Positions 43,055 through 52,390 of a stretch of DNA of 64,000 nt are shown piece after piece; the stretch's first letter is position 1; every line of letters begins with the position of its first letter. Position numbers and translations under genes: made by a program. The stretch comes from JADLHS01 sp049840435 (GTDB lineage: Bacteria > Verrucomicrobiota > Verrucomicrobiia > Limisphaerales > JADLHS01): NCBI GenBank assembly GCA_049840435.1, contig JASGKY010000013.1, forward strand, positions 62,001 through 126,000, read 5' to 3'. The notes below the pieces were generated by a model. It worked only from the letters and a program-made list of their open reading frames with translations, did no database searches and had not been told where the DNA came from.

Positions 43055-45508
43055 ATGTCACTGCGCGGACTTGGCCTTGGTTTTGTGGGGGTGCTTTTGG
43101 CGCTCCCCTTGGTGGTTGCCGCGCCTGTGACCAATCACTGGCGCTCATTTACTGAGGGGGATGGTCTGCCGGAAAACGCCTGCGTGTCGGTCTCGGTTGG
43201 TGCGGCCGGCAACATCCTCGTCCGTCATGCGAAGGCGGCTGCAGTTTCAGTGTTCGACGGCTACGAATTCTCCAGTGTTCCCGCGCCGGACCCCAACCGC
43301 AGTCGTATTTTTGAGAGCCCCGGCGGCCAGCTTTGGACCGTCGCCAGTGATGGGTTGCTGGAGTTTCGGGAGGGGCAGTGGACGCCGCACGCTGTGCCGC
43401 AGATTGCCGCCCACTTTCGGGCCGGTGATACAAATGAAATCCGACTTCAACCCGTGCGCCAAGGCCGGGTATTGATCTTCTTACCCGATGAATGGTTGCA
43501 GTTTGATGTTTCCGGTCCAGCACCCGCAGAGGCGTTGTCCTTACCGCGGACGAATTCTCAGGCCGTTCCCTTAGCGCCGTTGGGGCGACCCGCGTCGCTT
43601 CCGGCACAACACGTTTATGACGCTGCGACTGATGCTGGGGGGAACATCTGGTTTGCCACGTCTGAAGGATTGCTCCGGCAAACGCGGGAGCTGTGGGAAG
43701 CTACCGCGCCCGCTGCTGCTACCGATGTTGCGCCGCGCGCTGAATTCACAATCCAGACCACCACTAATCTTCCGCCCGGCGACTGGCAGATCGGTTTTAC
43801 CGCCCGGAACGGCGACCGTTGGTTCGGTGGCCTGCGCGGTCTGGCCCGGCAACAGCAAGGGACGACGCAGTTCTTTCTCTCTACTAATCAGCTTGGGCCG
43901 GAAGAGGTGCTTGCATTTGCCGAGGCGCCGGATGGCCGGCTCTGGTGCGGCACACCGCGCAAGGTCTGGGAATTTAACGGCAAGAACTGGCTCACATTGC
44001 GAGGCGGCTTTGAATCCATCAACGCACTTCATTATGCGCCGGACGGAACGCTCTGGGTGGCCACAACGAACGGTCTGTACCGCTGCGTCGCCGGAGTCTG
44101 GATTGCCAATAGCGTGGAGGATGGCTTGCCCGCGGCGGACATTCGGCGGATTGCTGCAGACGGCAGTGGCCGCATCATGGTGGAAACGGCCTGGGGTTGG
44201 AGTGCCTTTCACCCCGAAGTTGACGCAGCCGCGCCGCGAACCTACATCGTGACTAATGTGCTGGGGGAGGCGAAGTTTCGGGAAGGTGCAGTCGTAACGA
44301 TTCCGTTTGGGGGGCGTGATAAATGGAAGCAGACCTCACCCGAGCGGTTATTGTTTTCATATCGTCTCGACGAACGGGATTGGTCGCCCTTTCAGGAACT
44401 CAACGAGGTCCTGTTCACCGATCTGCCGCTGGGGAAACATTACTTCCAGGTCCGGGCGATGGATCGCGCGGGCAATATTGACCCGAGGCCAGCTCGGCTG
44501 GAATTCACTGTGATCGTGCCGTGGTATCGCGAGACGCGATTAGTGCTGATCTTGGCCCTCGCACTGGCCGTCGCGGTCTTTTTTGCGGCTCTCGCGATGA
44601 ATCGGCATCGCAAGCTGCAACGTAGCTACGCCGAGGTCGAGCGGCAGGTCGCCGAACGCACGCGAGAGCTGGAGATCGCTAATCGCGAACTGTTGCATAG
44701 CCAGAAGATGAACGCACTCGGTTCGCTCGCCGCCGGCATCGCGCATGATTTCAACAACATCCTCTCCATCGTCAAAGGCTCGGCGCAAATCATCGAGGAC
44801 AACGCTGACCAGCCGGACAAGATCCGCACGCGAGTGGATCGCATCAAAATCGTCGTGCAGCAGGGCGCGGAAGTCGTGGACGCGATGCTGGGCTTCAGTC
44901 GCAGCACGGATCAGCCGCCGGCGCCGTGTGACTTGAACGTCGTGGTGGACGAGACGCGAAAATTACTGGGCGACCGTTTTCTGCGTGAGGTGGAAGTGCG
45001 CTTCGAGCGTGGTGAAGGTTTGCCAGAGGTTTCCGTCCCGCGCGATTTCGTGCAGCAAATTCTGTTGAACTTCATCTTCAACGCCGCCGAAGCGATGGAG
45101 CGCCGAGCCCCGGCTCGGCTCGATGTTGGTCAATCATCGAAACCGGCTGATCCGGAAATCGGCGCTCCACCGTCACCGCGTGCCCGCAATCAAATCACGC
45201 TTGTCACGCTTTCAACCGCAACTTTGCCTCCGGAATTGGCACTCAAGCCCGCTGACGCTGCGGAGTTTATCTTCGTTTCCGTCCGCGACACTGGCAGCGG
45301 CATTGCGCCGGAGATCAAAACGCGCATCTTTGAGCCGTTCTTTACGACCAAGGCGCTGTCCACCAAACGCGGTACGGGCCTTGGCCTTTCGATGGTTTAT
45401 GAATTGGCGAAGAAACTTGAAGCGGGTCTCGCCGTGGAATCTGTCGTTGGACAAGGCAGCACCTTCACGCTAATTCTGCCCGTGCGCGAAACCACGCCAA
45501 CGCCATGA
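43055..45508 (+). CDS. Sensor histidine kinase with propeller and Y_Y_Y input domains
   Basis: About 817 residues from ATG 43055. After a signal peptide the periplasmic part has repeated propeller-type strands (GNIWFATSEGLL, DGRLWCGTPRKVW, DGTLWVATTNGLY) and a Y_Y_Y domain (FSYRLDERDWSPF to LPLGKHYFQVRAMDRAGN). One membrane helix (LVLILALALAVAVFFAAL) is followed by a coiled linker, a HisKA box with AAGIAHDFNNIL, and an ATPase domain (VRDTGSGIAPEIK, GTGLGLSMVYEL). The plan resembles hybrid two-component polysaccharide sensors but without a fused regulator; the regulator is the next gene, overlapping by four bases. Confidence 0.9.
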   Translation: MSLRGLGLGFVGVLLALPLVVAAPVTNHWRSFTEGDGLPENACVSVSVGAAGNILVRHAKAAAVSVFDGYEFSSVPAPDPNRSRIFESPGGQLWTVASDGLLEFREGQWTPHAVPQIAAHFRAGDTNEIRLQPVRQGRVLIFLPDEWLQFDVSGPAPAEALSLPRTNSQAVPLAPLGRPASLPAQHVYDAATDAGGNIWFATSEGLLRQTRELWEATAPAAATDVAPRAEFTIQTTTNLPPGDWQIGFTARNGDRWFGGLRGLARQQQGTTQFFLSTNQLGPEEVLAFAEAPDGRLWCGTPRKVWEFNGKNWLTLRGGFESINALHYAPDGTLWVATTNGLYRCVAGVWIANSVEDGLPAADIRRIAADGSGRIMVETAWGWSAFHPEVDAAAPRTYIVTNVLGEAKFREGAVVTIPFGGRDKWKQTSPERLLFSYRLDERDWSPFQELNEVLFTDLPLGKHYFQVRAMDRAGNIDPRPARLEFTVIVPWYRETRLVLILALALAVAVFFAALAMNRHRKLQRSYAEVERQVAERTRELEIANRELLHSQKMNALGSLAAGIAHDFNNILSIVKGSAQIIEDNADQPDKIRTRVDRIKIVVQQGAEVVDAMLGFSRSTDQPPAPCDLNVVVDETRKLLGDRFLREVEVRFERGEGLPEVSVPRDFVQQILLNFIFNAAEAMERRAPARLDVGQSSKPADPEIGAPPSPRARNQITLVTLSTATLPPELALKPADAAEFIFVSVRDTGSGIAPEIKTRIFEPFFTTKALSTKRGTGLGLSMVYELAKKLEAGLAVESVVGQGSTFTLILPVRETTPTP

Positions 45509-46155
45509 AACCGCTCTTGCTCATCATCGAAGACGACGATTTGCAGTACGAACTCTACGAGGAGACGCTGGGGGATTATCGTTTGGTGCGCGCGTTGAAC
45601 GGCAGCTCAGCGCTGGCAAAAATCCCGGTCGAGTCGCCAAGCTTGTTGATTCTCGATCACGTTTTGGCCGATGGCGAACGGGGGCTGGACTTTCTGCCGG
45701 AGTTCAAGGAGTTGTTGCCGCACGTTCCGGTCATTGTCGTGTCGGGCGCGTTGGAGGTCCGTCAGCAACTGGCCGCACTCCAAGGTCCGCGGCGGGCGCA
45801 TTATTGCCTGCCCAAGCCGGTGGACTTGCGCGAACTCAAACGCACCGTTGCCACCGCGCTCAAGGAATGTGGCGACACGGAGATCGTCCGGCAGTTTGAG
45901 GCGCTGGAGCGGGCGCGGCGCATTGACGCGCAAGAGTTGCTGAGCCGCTCGACGGATCGGTTGAGCCGGCAGAATCGCATCGTGGAGATTATCGGCAAAT
46001 CCTGCGAGCGTCCGAACATCTCGGCGCTGTCGCGGGAATTCAAAGTAGCGCGCCGTACCATCATCCGCGATTTGCAGGAACTCATCCGTCGCGGCCAGCT
46101 CAAACCGGAGGTTTATCCTGAGTGGGAAAAGCCGGACGACGAGCTAGGTGAATAA
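45505..46155 (+). CDS. Response regulator with C-terminal winged-helix (DeoR-like) domain
   Basis: A 216-residue protein starting inside the kinase stop (ATGA overlap). Receiver domain: acidic EDDD (residues 9-12), D51 (LLILDHVLA) and a KP pair in CLPKPVDL. After a helical linker the C-terminus has a small HTH: IVEIIGKSCERPNISALSRE then FKVARRTIIRDLQELIRRG, reminiscent of DeoR/HTH_11 domains and not of the OmpR, NarL or NtrC output types. It probably binds DNA when phosphorylated by its coupled kinase. Targets are not evident. Confidence 0.82.
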   Translation: MKPLLLIIEDDDLQYELYEETLGDYRLVRALNGSSALAKIPVESPSLLILDHVLADGERGLDFLPEFKELLPHVPVIVVSGALEVRQQLAALQGPRRAHYCLPKPVDLRELKRTVATALKECGDTEIVRQFEALERARRIDAQELLSRSTDRLSRQNRIVEIIGKSCERPNISALSREFKVARRTIIRDLQELIRRGQLKPEVYPEWEKPDDELGE

Positions 46156-46194
46156 TTATTTCCGTTCGCAGTCAGTTTCGGGATGCTGCAGGTC

Positions 46195-46998
46195 ATGATG
46201 ATTCGTTGGAAACCGTTTTTTGTTCTCATCGCCCTTTGCGCCGGGCTTTGCGGCTGCGCCTTGTTCTCAAAGTCAGACGCCCCTATGACGCTGCGGGTGA
46301 TGACTTACAACATCCATCACGGCGAAGGCGTGGATGGCCGCGTGGACATGGCGCGCATCGCGGAATTGATCAAGCAGGAGCGCGCCGACATCGTGGCGTT
46401 GCAAGAGGTGGACAAGGGCGTGCGCCGGACGGCGCTGCGGGATTTGACGGCGGAACTGGCATCGCTCACCGGCATGACAGGGGTGTTCAGCAACAACTTT
46501 CCTTACCAGGGCGGCGAATATGGCAACGCCGTGCTGTCACGTTTTCCGGTCAAGCGCTGGACCAATCAGCATTACCAGATGATCCGCCCGAATGAGCAGC
46601 GTGGCATCCTTGCGCTCATGCTTGATGTGCGGGGCCGTGAGGTCGTGTTCATGAACACGCACATTGATTCACGGCCCGATGATGCCGAGCGCTGGCTGAA
46701 CGTTGGGGAGATTGAGGTGCTGGCCGAAAAGTGTGGGGCCCGACCGGTGATTCTTTGTGGCGATTTCAATAATTTGCCGCAGGGCCGTGTTTACGAGCGT
46801 TTGACACGGACGTTCCAAGACACCTGGACCAAAGTTGGCGTCGGGGATGGTTTCAGTTTTCCAGCCAAGGGTGCAAATCGTCGCATTGATTACATCTGGT
46901 TCACCCGCCCTGACGTGGTGAAGCCGCTAAAAGCCTGGCTACCGCAATCCGAAGCGTCGGATCATCTGTCACTCGTGGCGGAGTTTGAATTGCACTGA
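46195..46998 (+). CDS. Lipoprotein of the endonuclease/exonuclease/phosphatase family
   Basis: About 267 residues from ATG 46195 (46183 and 46198 are alternatives). A signal peptide with lipobox LCGC (CAGLCGCALF) predicts an envelope lipoprotein. The EEP fold is clear: MTYNIHHGEG (metal-binding Asn), ALQEVDKG (catalytic Glu), NTHIDSR, LCGDFNNLP (Asp/Asn) and SDHLSLVAEF (catalytic His). Members hydrolyse phosphodiesters in nucleic acids, phospholipids or sphingomyelin; the location outside the cytoplasm makes DNA or lipid in the envelope likelier substrates. Confidence 0.85.
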   Translation: MMIRWKPFFVLIALCAGLCGCALFSKSDAPMTLRVMTYNIHHGEGVDGRVDMARIAELIKQERADIVALQEVDKGVRRTALRDLTAELASLTGMTGVFSNNFPYQGGEYGNAVLSRFPVKRWTNQHYQMIRPNEQRGILALMLDVRGREVVFMNTHIDSRPDDAERWLNVGEIEVLAEKCGARPVILCGDFNNLPQGRVYERLTRTFQDTWTKVGVGDGFSFPAKGANRRIDYIWFTRPDVVKPLKAWLPQSEASDHLSLVAEFELH

Positions 46999-47059
46999 GA
47001 ATAACTTGCTCAACTTCCCGCTTTCCTGACCGGCAATTTTGCCTATCGTCTTGCCCGCG

Positions 47060-48454
47060 ATGTTTTCGGAAATCAAATCAGTTCACTTTGTTGGAATCTG
47101 CGGTACGGCCATGGCCTCGGCGGCAGCGGCATTGAAGGAAAAAGGCTACGAAGTTACCGGATCAGACCAAAACGTCTATCCGCCGATGTCCACGTTTCTC
47201 GCCGAACGCAAGATCGAGGTGATGAACGGTTACGCGGAGCGTAATCTCGCGCACCAACCGGACCTCGTCGTCATCGGCAACGCCATTTCGCGCGGCAATC
47301 CCGAGGCGGAATACGCGCTCGATCACAAGCTGCGGTTCTGTTCGCTGCCCGATCTGTTGCGCGAATTTTTCATTCGGGGCAAACGCTGCCTCGTCGTCAG
47401 CGGCACGCACGGCAAAACGACCACCACGTCGCTGCTGGCCTGGGTGTTCGAGCACAACGGCCGCAACCCGAGCTTCCTCATCGGCGGTATCCCGACGAAT
47501 CTGGGGCAGGGCGCGCGGTTCACGGACAGCGAGTGGTTCATCATCGAGGGTGACGAGTACGACACCGCGTTTTTCGACAAGCGCAGCAAGTTCATCCATT
47601 ACCTGCCCGAGGTTGCCATCGTGAACAACCTCGAGTTCGATCACGCCGACATCTTTGAGAATCTTGTGGCGGTGCAGAAAACGTTCTCGCACTTGATCCG
47701 CATCATCCCGCGCAACGGCCTGTTGCTGGGGAATGGCGACGATCCGAATCTCGCGCCGCTCTTGAACGTGACGCATTGCCCGGTGAAGCGTTTCGGCCTC
47801 GGCGAAAGTAACGCGATTCGCGCCACCAATCTTCGCTTCGGTCCGACGGCAAGCGAGTTTGAGATTCCGAGTGCGAAGTTTCACCTGAATCTCGTCGGCG
47901 AACTCAATGTGCGCAACGCGCTGGCCGTCGTGGCGGCGGCGAAACATTGCGGTTTGACGAACAAGGAAATCCAGAGTGCGTTCGACACGTTCAAAGGCAT
48001 CAAGCGTCGCATGGAGGTGCGCGGTATTTCCGGCGGCGTGACGGTAATCGATGACTTTGGCCATCATCCCACGGCCATCCGCGAAACGCTGCGAGCCTTG
48101 CGGGTGAAATACGCGAAGGAAAAGATCTGGGCCATTTTCGAGCCGCGCAGCAACACGACGCGCCGGAATGTGTTTCAGCAGGAACTCGCCGACTCGTTCG
48201 CGGATGCGGACGGTGTAATCGTCTCGCAGGTCGCGCGCCTCGAATTGCTCAAGCCTGAAGAGCGTTTGAACCCCGAGCAGTTGATGGCGACAATCAAAGC
48301 CGCTGGCAAAAGCGCGGCCTACCTTGCAGATGCCGACGCCATCGTCTCGCATTGTGGCGCGCAAGTGCAGCCCGGCGACGTCGTATGCGTCTTCAGCAAT
48401 GGCGGCTTCGGGGACATCCACCAGAAACTGCTCGCGCGATTTGCGCGGCGTTAA
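47060..48454 (+). CDS. mpl: UDP-N-acetylmuramate:L-alanyl-gamma-D-glutamyl-meso-diaminopimelate ligase
   Basis: A 464-residue Mur ligase used in murein peptide recycling, joining recovered tripeptide to UDP-MurNAc. VHFVGICGTAMASAA is the N-terminal Rossmann motif, GTHGKTTTTSLL the ATP loop, and IEGDEYDTAFFDKRSKF with NNLEFDHADIF are features that separate Mpl from MurC. ATG 47060 is preferred to the ATG-like opening at 47039. Its stop overlaps the stop of the convergent AAA+ gene. Its presence supports a normal diaminopimelate-type cell wall with recycling. Confidence 0.93.
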   Translation: MFSEIKSVHFVGICGTAMASAAAALKEKGYEVTGSDQNVYPPMSTFLAERKIEVMNGYAERNLAHQPDLVVIGNAISRGNPEAEYALDHKLRFCSLPDLLREFFIRGKRCLVVSGTHGKTTTTSLLAWVFEHNGRNPSFLIGGIPTNLGQGARFTDSEWFIIEGDEYDTAFFDKRSKFIHYLPEVAIVNNLEFDHADIFENLVAVQKTFSHLIRIIPRNGLLLGNGDDPNLAPLLNVTHCPVKRFGLGESNAIRATNLRFGPTASEFEIPSAKFHLNLVGELNVRNALAVVAAAKHCGLTNKEIQSAFDTFKGIKRRMEVRGISGGVTVIDDFGHHPTAIRETLRALRVKYAKEKIWAIFEPRSNTTRRNVFQQELADSFADADGVIVSQVARLELLKPEERLNPEQLMATIKAAGKSAAYLADADAIVSHCGAQVQPGDVVCVFSNGGFGDIHQKLLARFARR

Positions 48455-49959
48455 TCTGGCGTTCGTGCAGCGCTTGGTTTTACGACTAAGCCTTGCTGTA
48501 CGTATTTCTTGGCTGTGCGGCGATCCAGATTGGTCTGTCTCGCGACCGCTTCGTAGTTACCCGTGCTTTCGTAGAGAATGGCGCAGTAACTCGCGAGCAA
48601 CGCGTCGGCATCCAGCGACTCTGTTTCAATGCCAGTCACCAGATGCTCGACTAAGTCCTTCGCCTTGGGTTTGGTAGAACCCGAATAGCTTCCGGTCAGT
48701 AAAATCTGACGCACAGCTTGTTCCAACTCGCGCACGTTGCCTGGCCATGCGTAATCTGGCCCGGGAGATCTCTGAAGTGCGGCTTTAATCATCTCGATCA
48801 AATCTTCAGCGTCGTTACCGACCAGTCGGGTGACGGTGTATTGCAGCAATTGGTGAAGTTCGTTCGGCGCTTCCTGCAATCGCTGGCGCAACAGCGGCAC
48901 ATGAATCACGTCCGAGGAAAGCCGATAAAAGAAGTCGTCTCGGAATGAGCCGCGGGAGCGAAGCCGCTCAATATCGCGATTGGTGGCGGCGATGACGCGA
49001 CCTTGGAAGCGCACGGATTCGTGGCTGCCGACAGGGCGGAAGGTGCGCTCTTGCAACACCTGCAGCAGCTTGATTTGGAGCGGCACGCCGACATCGCCGA
49101 TTTCGTCGAGGAAGATGGCGCCGTGCGGACTACAGCGGGCGAAAACGCCCTGATGCGCTTCCATCGCGCCCGTGAACGCGCCTTTGCGGTGACCGAACAG
49201 TTCCGACTCGATCAACGTTTCGGGAAATTGTGACAGATTCAGCGCGGTGAAGCTCTGCATGAAACTTTCGCGAAAGCGGCCTTGTTTTACATCGAAAGGG
49301 ATATAGCCGGATCGGCCAATCGCTGCTGCTGCCGCGCCTTTTCCTGTGCCGGTCTCACCGAGCAGCAGTGTGGAAAAATCTTCCATGCGATTCCAAAAGT
49401 GCCGCTCGTACCACTGCACATTTTGCGTGAAGACATTGTTCCAGAGGCGACGGCGGAACTCCTGCATGCTAGCGCTTTGGCCGATCAAGCCGCGGACGAT
49501 GAAGTGATAGGCACGACGAAGTTGGTAGAAGATGCCGAAGAAGCGTGCCGATTCTTCCGCGCCGATGCCGCGCGCCCGCATCCGGCTCAACGCGGTGCTA
49601 GCAAACTTGACCGGCAGGGAAGTCGCGCCCGCCTGCACTTGTGCAATGATCAGCTGATCGAACTCCTGATAGAACTGATGGAAGATCTCAAACAGGAAAA
49701 CGGTCTGCATCAACTCCCGCTCCACTGCAGTAAATCGTCGTACGTCAGCGATGCCGTCGGCTTCCAGCTTGGCGATGCGTTGTGAAACGATCTGCGTCAG
49801 CTCGGTGAGATGCGCTTCCGAGTAAGGTGCGACGGCGTGCCCGACGATTTGGGCGTCGAGTTGAGGGCGGCGTTCGCTGAAGGGATTGCAGAAGGCGGTT
49901 TCCGCCACGATGGCGAAGAACTCCCGGTCGGCTGGGTTGAGGGTTGCTTGAGTTGCCAT
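48451..49959 (-). CDS. Sigma54-interacting AAA+ regulator with unrecognised N-terminal domain
   Basis: A 502-residue protein. Residues 1-185 are helical and match no receiver, GAF or PAS domain that I can see. The AAA+ core has Walker A GETGTGKG (201-208; the usual last residue is Glu), the sigma54-contact loop GAFTGA (260-265), Walker B AIFLDEIGD (281-289) and an arginine finger region FRDDFFYRL. The C-terminus has a Fis-like HTH (NYEAVARQTNLDRRTAKKYV). It should remodel RpoN-polymerase at -24/-12 promoters. I found no convincing -24/-12 site in the next intergenic region. Its N-terminal signal is unknown. Confidence 0.87.
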   Translation of the reverse strand: MATQATLNPADREFFAIVAETAFCNPFSERRPQLDAQIVGHAVAPYSEAHLTELTQIVSQRIAKLEADGIADVRRFTAVERELMQTVFLFEIFHQFYQEFDQLIIAQVQAGATSLPVKFASTALSRMRARGIGAEESARFFGIFYQLRRAYHFIVRGLIGQSASMQEFRRRLWNNVFTQNVQWYERHFWNRMEDFSTLLLGETGTGKGAAAAAIGRSGYIPFDVKQGRFRESFMQSFTALNLSQFPETLIESELFGHRKGAFTGAMEAHQGVFARCSPHGAIFLDEIGDVGVPLQIKLLQVLQERTFRPVGSHESVRFQGRVIAATNRDIERLRSRGSFRDDFFYRLSSDVIHVPLLRQRLQEAPNELHQLLQYTVTRLVGNDAEDLIEMIKAALQRSPGPDYAWPGNVRELEQAVRQILLTGSYSGSTKPKAKDLVEHLVTGIETESLDADALLASYCAILYESTGNYEAVARQTNLDRRTAKKYVQQGLVVKPSAARTPD

Positions 49960-50167
49960 TCATTATTTGTAAGTGATGGCATCATAAATTGTCCAGGCAA
50001 TCGATGTTTTAGATAGCGTCGAAGTAGCGACGTTTCCACTCATTGCATTTAAATCCAGTAACTTATGTTGCTGTTTCAAGGGGCGGCATGGGAAATGGAT
50101 ATGGCGGTGCAGACGGTTGCGTGTGGCGAGCGTTGGGCGAGCCGGCAATCGCGAAAGGACAACTGAC

Positions 50168-52306
50168 ATGAAAGCAAGAGCTGGAATCTGGCGGAATACT
50201 ATCGGCGGCATGATAGCCGCCGTGGCACTGACGGCACTCACATTACCGATGAACTCTCACGCGGCGGGTTTGTTGATCGCTGACGGCGGGTTGGGCGGTG
50301 TGCTTGAAATCAAAGAGCACGATGTTCACGTGACGATCAACAATGGCGTGGCGGTAACGAAGGTCACGCAAATCTTCCACAACACAGAGAAGCGACAGGT
50401 GGAAGCGCTCTACACGTTCCCTGTGCCGAAAGCGGCGTCGGTCGCGAACTTCAGCATGTGGATCAATGGCAAGGAAATGGTCGGCGAAGTGTTGGAGAAG
50501 CAGCGCGCACGTGAAATCTACAACAGCTACAAACAAGTGCGCCGTGACCCGGGCCTGTTGGAACAGGTGGATTATCGCACGTTCGAGATGCGGATTTTCC
50601 CCATCGGCCCGGAGGCGGATCAAAAGGTTGAGATCACTTATTACCAGGAACTCGACTTCGATCACGACACGGCGACGTATGTTTATCCGCTTGCAACGGT
50701 GACGCGCAAAGGCGTGGACTCGCGAACGACGGGTAAATTTGCCATCGGCTTCGATATCAAATCGCCCGTACCGATTGCGGAACTGGAAAGTCCGAGTCAC
50801 GGCAATGCGTTCGCGCTTGCGAAACATTCTGAGAATTACTGGCAGGCGAATCTGGAAACCACCGGCGGTAGTCTGGCGCAGGACGTGGTGATTGCCTGTC
50901 GCGTCGCGCGACCGAAGACGGGCATGGATTTAATCACGTCGCGGGTGAACGGCGAGGACGGCTTCTTTTGCTTGACGTTGACCGCCGGTCAAGACGTGGC
51001 GCAAAAGCAGGATAGCATGGACTATGTGTTCGTGCTTGATGCCTCGGGCAGCATGGCGGACAGCGGGAAGTTGTTGTTGTCGAAGGATGCGGTGGCGGCG
51101 TTTCTGAACGAACTTGACGACAAGGACCGCTTCGAGGTGATGACTTTCAATGTTACGCCGAACCTTGGTTTCAATCAGCTTCAAGCAGGAACAGCGGCGA
51201 ACAAGCAACGCGCGTTGGAATTTCTTGCCACGCAACAAGCCCGCGGTGGCACGGTGCTGCGACCTGCGATTGGCACAGCCTATAAATACGGGGTGGCGGA
51301 TCGCCCGCTGAATGTAATCATTCTGAGCGACGGCCTTACCGAGCAACAGGAACGCGCCGATTTGCTACAGATGATCCAGAAGCGTCCCGGCAATACGCGT
51401 GTGTTCTGTATTGGCGTCGGCAATGACGTAAACCGTCCTCTGCTCGAGCAACTCGCCGAAGATTCTGGCGGGCTCGCGTCATTCATTTCCAGTGGCGACA
51501 ATTTCCAACGCCAGGCAAAGGCGTTTCGGCAAAAGCTCATGCGCCCTTTCGCGACAAATCTGGAAGTGAAGTTTGCTGGGGTGGACGTGACCGATGTTGA
51601 GCCCGCCGTCTTGCCGAATCTTTACTTCGGCACGCCGGTGAAAGTGTATGGCCGGTATCGTGGCAGCGGTAACGCCGAAGTCACTTTGCGCGGCAGTATC
51701 AATGGCGTTGAACTCAAGCAGGCGGCGAAACTGGATTTCCCGAAGACGGACGCAACGAATCCTGAGATTGACCGCATGTGGGCGTGGCATCGGGTGAATC
51801 GCCTGCTCAAGGATGCGGATCGGCAGGGCGATCATTCAGCGGCGGTGCCGGAAATCATTCGCCTTGGGGAACAGTTTTCCATCGTGACGGAATACACCTC
51901 TTTTCTCGTGTTGGAAAACGACGCGGAATATCAACGCTGGAAAATCGAGCGGCGCAATCTGGATCGCGTGAGCCGCGACCGCGAGGCGCAGGGCAAGTTG
52001 CGCGCGCAACTCGACACCATTCGCAACAAGGCGATGGCTGACCTCGGCCCGCAGCCGGCGACAGCAGCGAAACCTGTGCAAATGGCGTCCGCGCAAACGC
52101 CAGCGATTCAGAATACGCCCGTGCCGCAAGCTCAACCGCAGCCGACCTTCAATCCAACGCCCGCTCCGCCGCGACAAAGTTGGAACTTCGGTTCATCAGG
52201 CTCCAGTCCGGTTGGGCCGTTGGGAGTTTTTGGGGCTGCGTGGTTGCTGCGTCGCAAGCGTAAAGCCGCGTCAGTCGGGGAAACGCCGGAATCGTCATCG
52301 AAATAA
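50168..52306 (+). CDS. VIT and von Willebrand factor A domain surface protein
   Basis: A 712-residue protein; ATG 50168 follows an AAGGA ribosome-binding site at a good distance. Signal peptide (to HAAG), VIT domain (about 35-190: VHVTINNGVAVTKVTQIFHN, YTFPVPKAASVANFSMWING), and a VWA domain with an intact MIDAS start DASGSM (291-296). A Pro/Gln-rich linker leads to a C-terminal tail GSSGSSPVGPLGVFGAAWLL-RRKRK plus 14 residues: Ser/Gly-rich, short hydrophobic helix and a basic cluster, as in protein-sorting tails. The rhombosortase-like gene is next. The nearest known relatives are VIT/VWA proteins sorted by dedicated sortases. Confidence 0.85.
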   Translation: MKARAGIWRNTIGGMIAAVALTALTLPMNSHAAGLLIADGGLGGVLEIKEHDVHVTINNGVAVTKVTQIFHNTEKRQVEALYTFPVPKAASVANFSMWINGKEMVGEVLEKQRAREIYNSYKQVRRDPGLLEQVDYRTFEMRIFPIGPEADQKVEITYYQELDFDHDTATYVYPLATVTRKGVDSRTTGKFAIGFDIKSPVPIAELESPSHGNAFALAKHSENYWQANLETTGGSLAQDVVIACRVARPKTGMDLITSRVNGEDGFFCLTLTAGQDVAQKQDSMDYVFVLDASGSMADSGKLLLSKDAVAAFLNELDDKDRFEVMTFNVTPNLGFNQLQAGTAANKQRALEFLATQQARGGTVLRPAIGTAYKYGVADRPLNVIILSDGLTEQQERADLLQMIQKRPGNTRVFCIGVGNDVNRPLLEQLAEDSGGLASFISSGDNFQRQAKAFRQKLMRPFATNLEVKFAGVDVTDVEPAVLPNLYFGTPVKVYGRYRGSGNAEVTLRGSINGVELKQAAKLDFPKTDATNPEIDRMWAWHRVNRLLKDADRQGDHSAAVPEIIRLGEQFSIVTEYTSFLVLENDAEYQRWKIERRNLDRVSRDREAQGKLRAQLDTIRNKAMADLGPQPATAAKPVQMASAQTPAIQNTPVPQAQPQPTFNPTPAPPRQSWNFGSSGSSPVGPLGVFGAAWLLRRKRKAASVGETPESSSK

Positions 52307-52318
52307 TGAGATTCGGCG

Positions 52319-52376
52319 GCGGTCCTCCCTGGGGTGCAAAGGAGGGAGGGCCGCTAAAATTCACGTTGCGAATTTT
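52319..52376 (+). other. Two hairpins between the VIT/VWA and rhomboid genes
   Basis: A 12-base stem with one GU pair (GCGGTCCTCCCT, 52319-52330, with AGGGAGGGCCGC, 52343-52354) is followed by AAAATTC-ACGTTGC-GAATTTT (52356-52376). There is no clean T-run, so this is better read as an attenuating or mRNA-stabilising structure than a terminator. The rhomboid ATG follows 14 bases later. Confidence 0.5.
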
Positions 52377-52390
52377 CTCACTCCAAGTCT

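Noticed and set aside
47162..48421. Minus-strand ORF of 419 residues opposite mpl
   Set aside because: Shadow frame of the conserved Mur ligase gene; Arg/Asp-rich with no motif.
49960..50167. Sigma54 (-24/-12) promoter next to the RpoN activator
   Set aside because: No TGGC-N8-TGC-like pair with correct spacing was found on either strand in this intergenic region.
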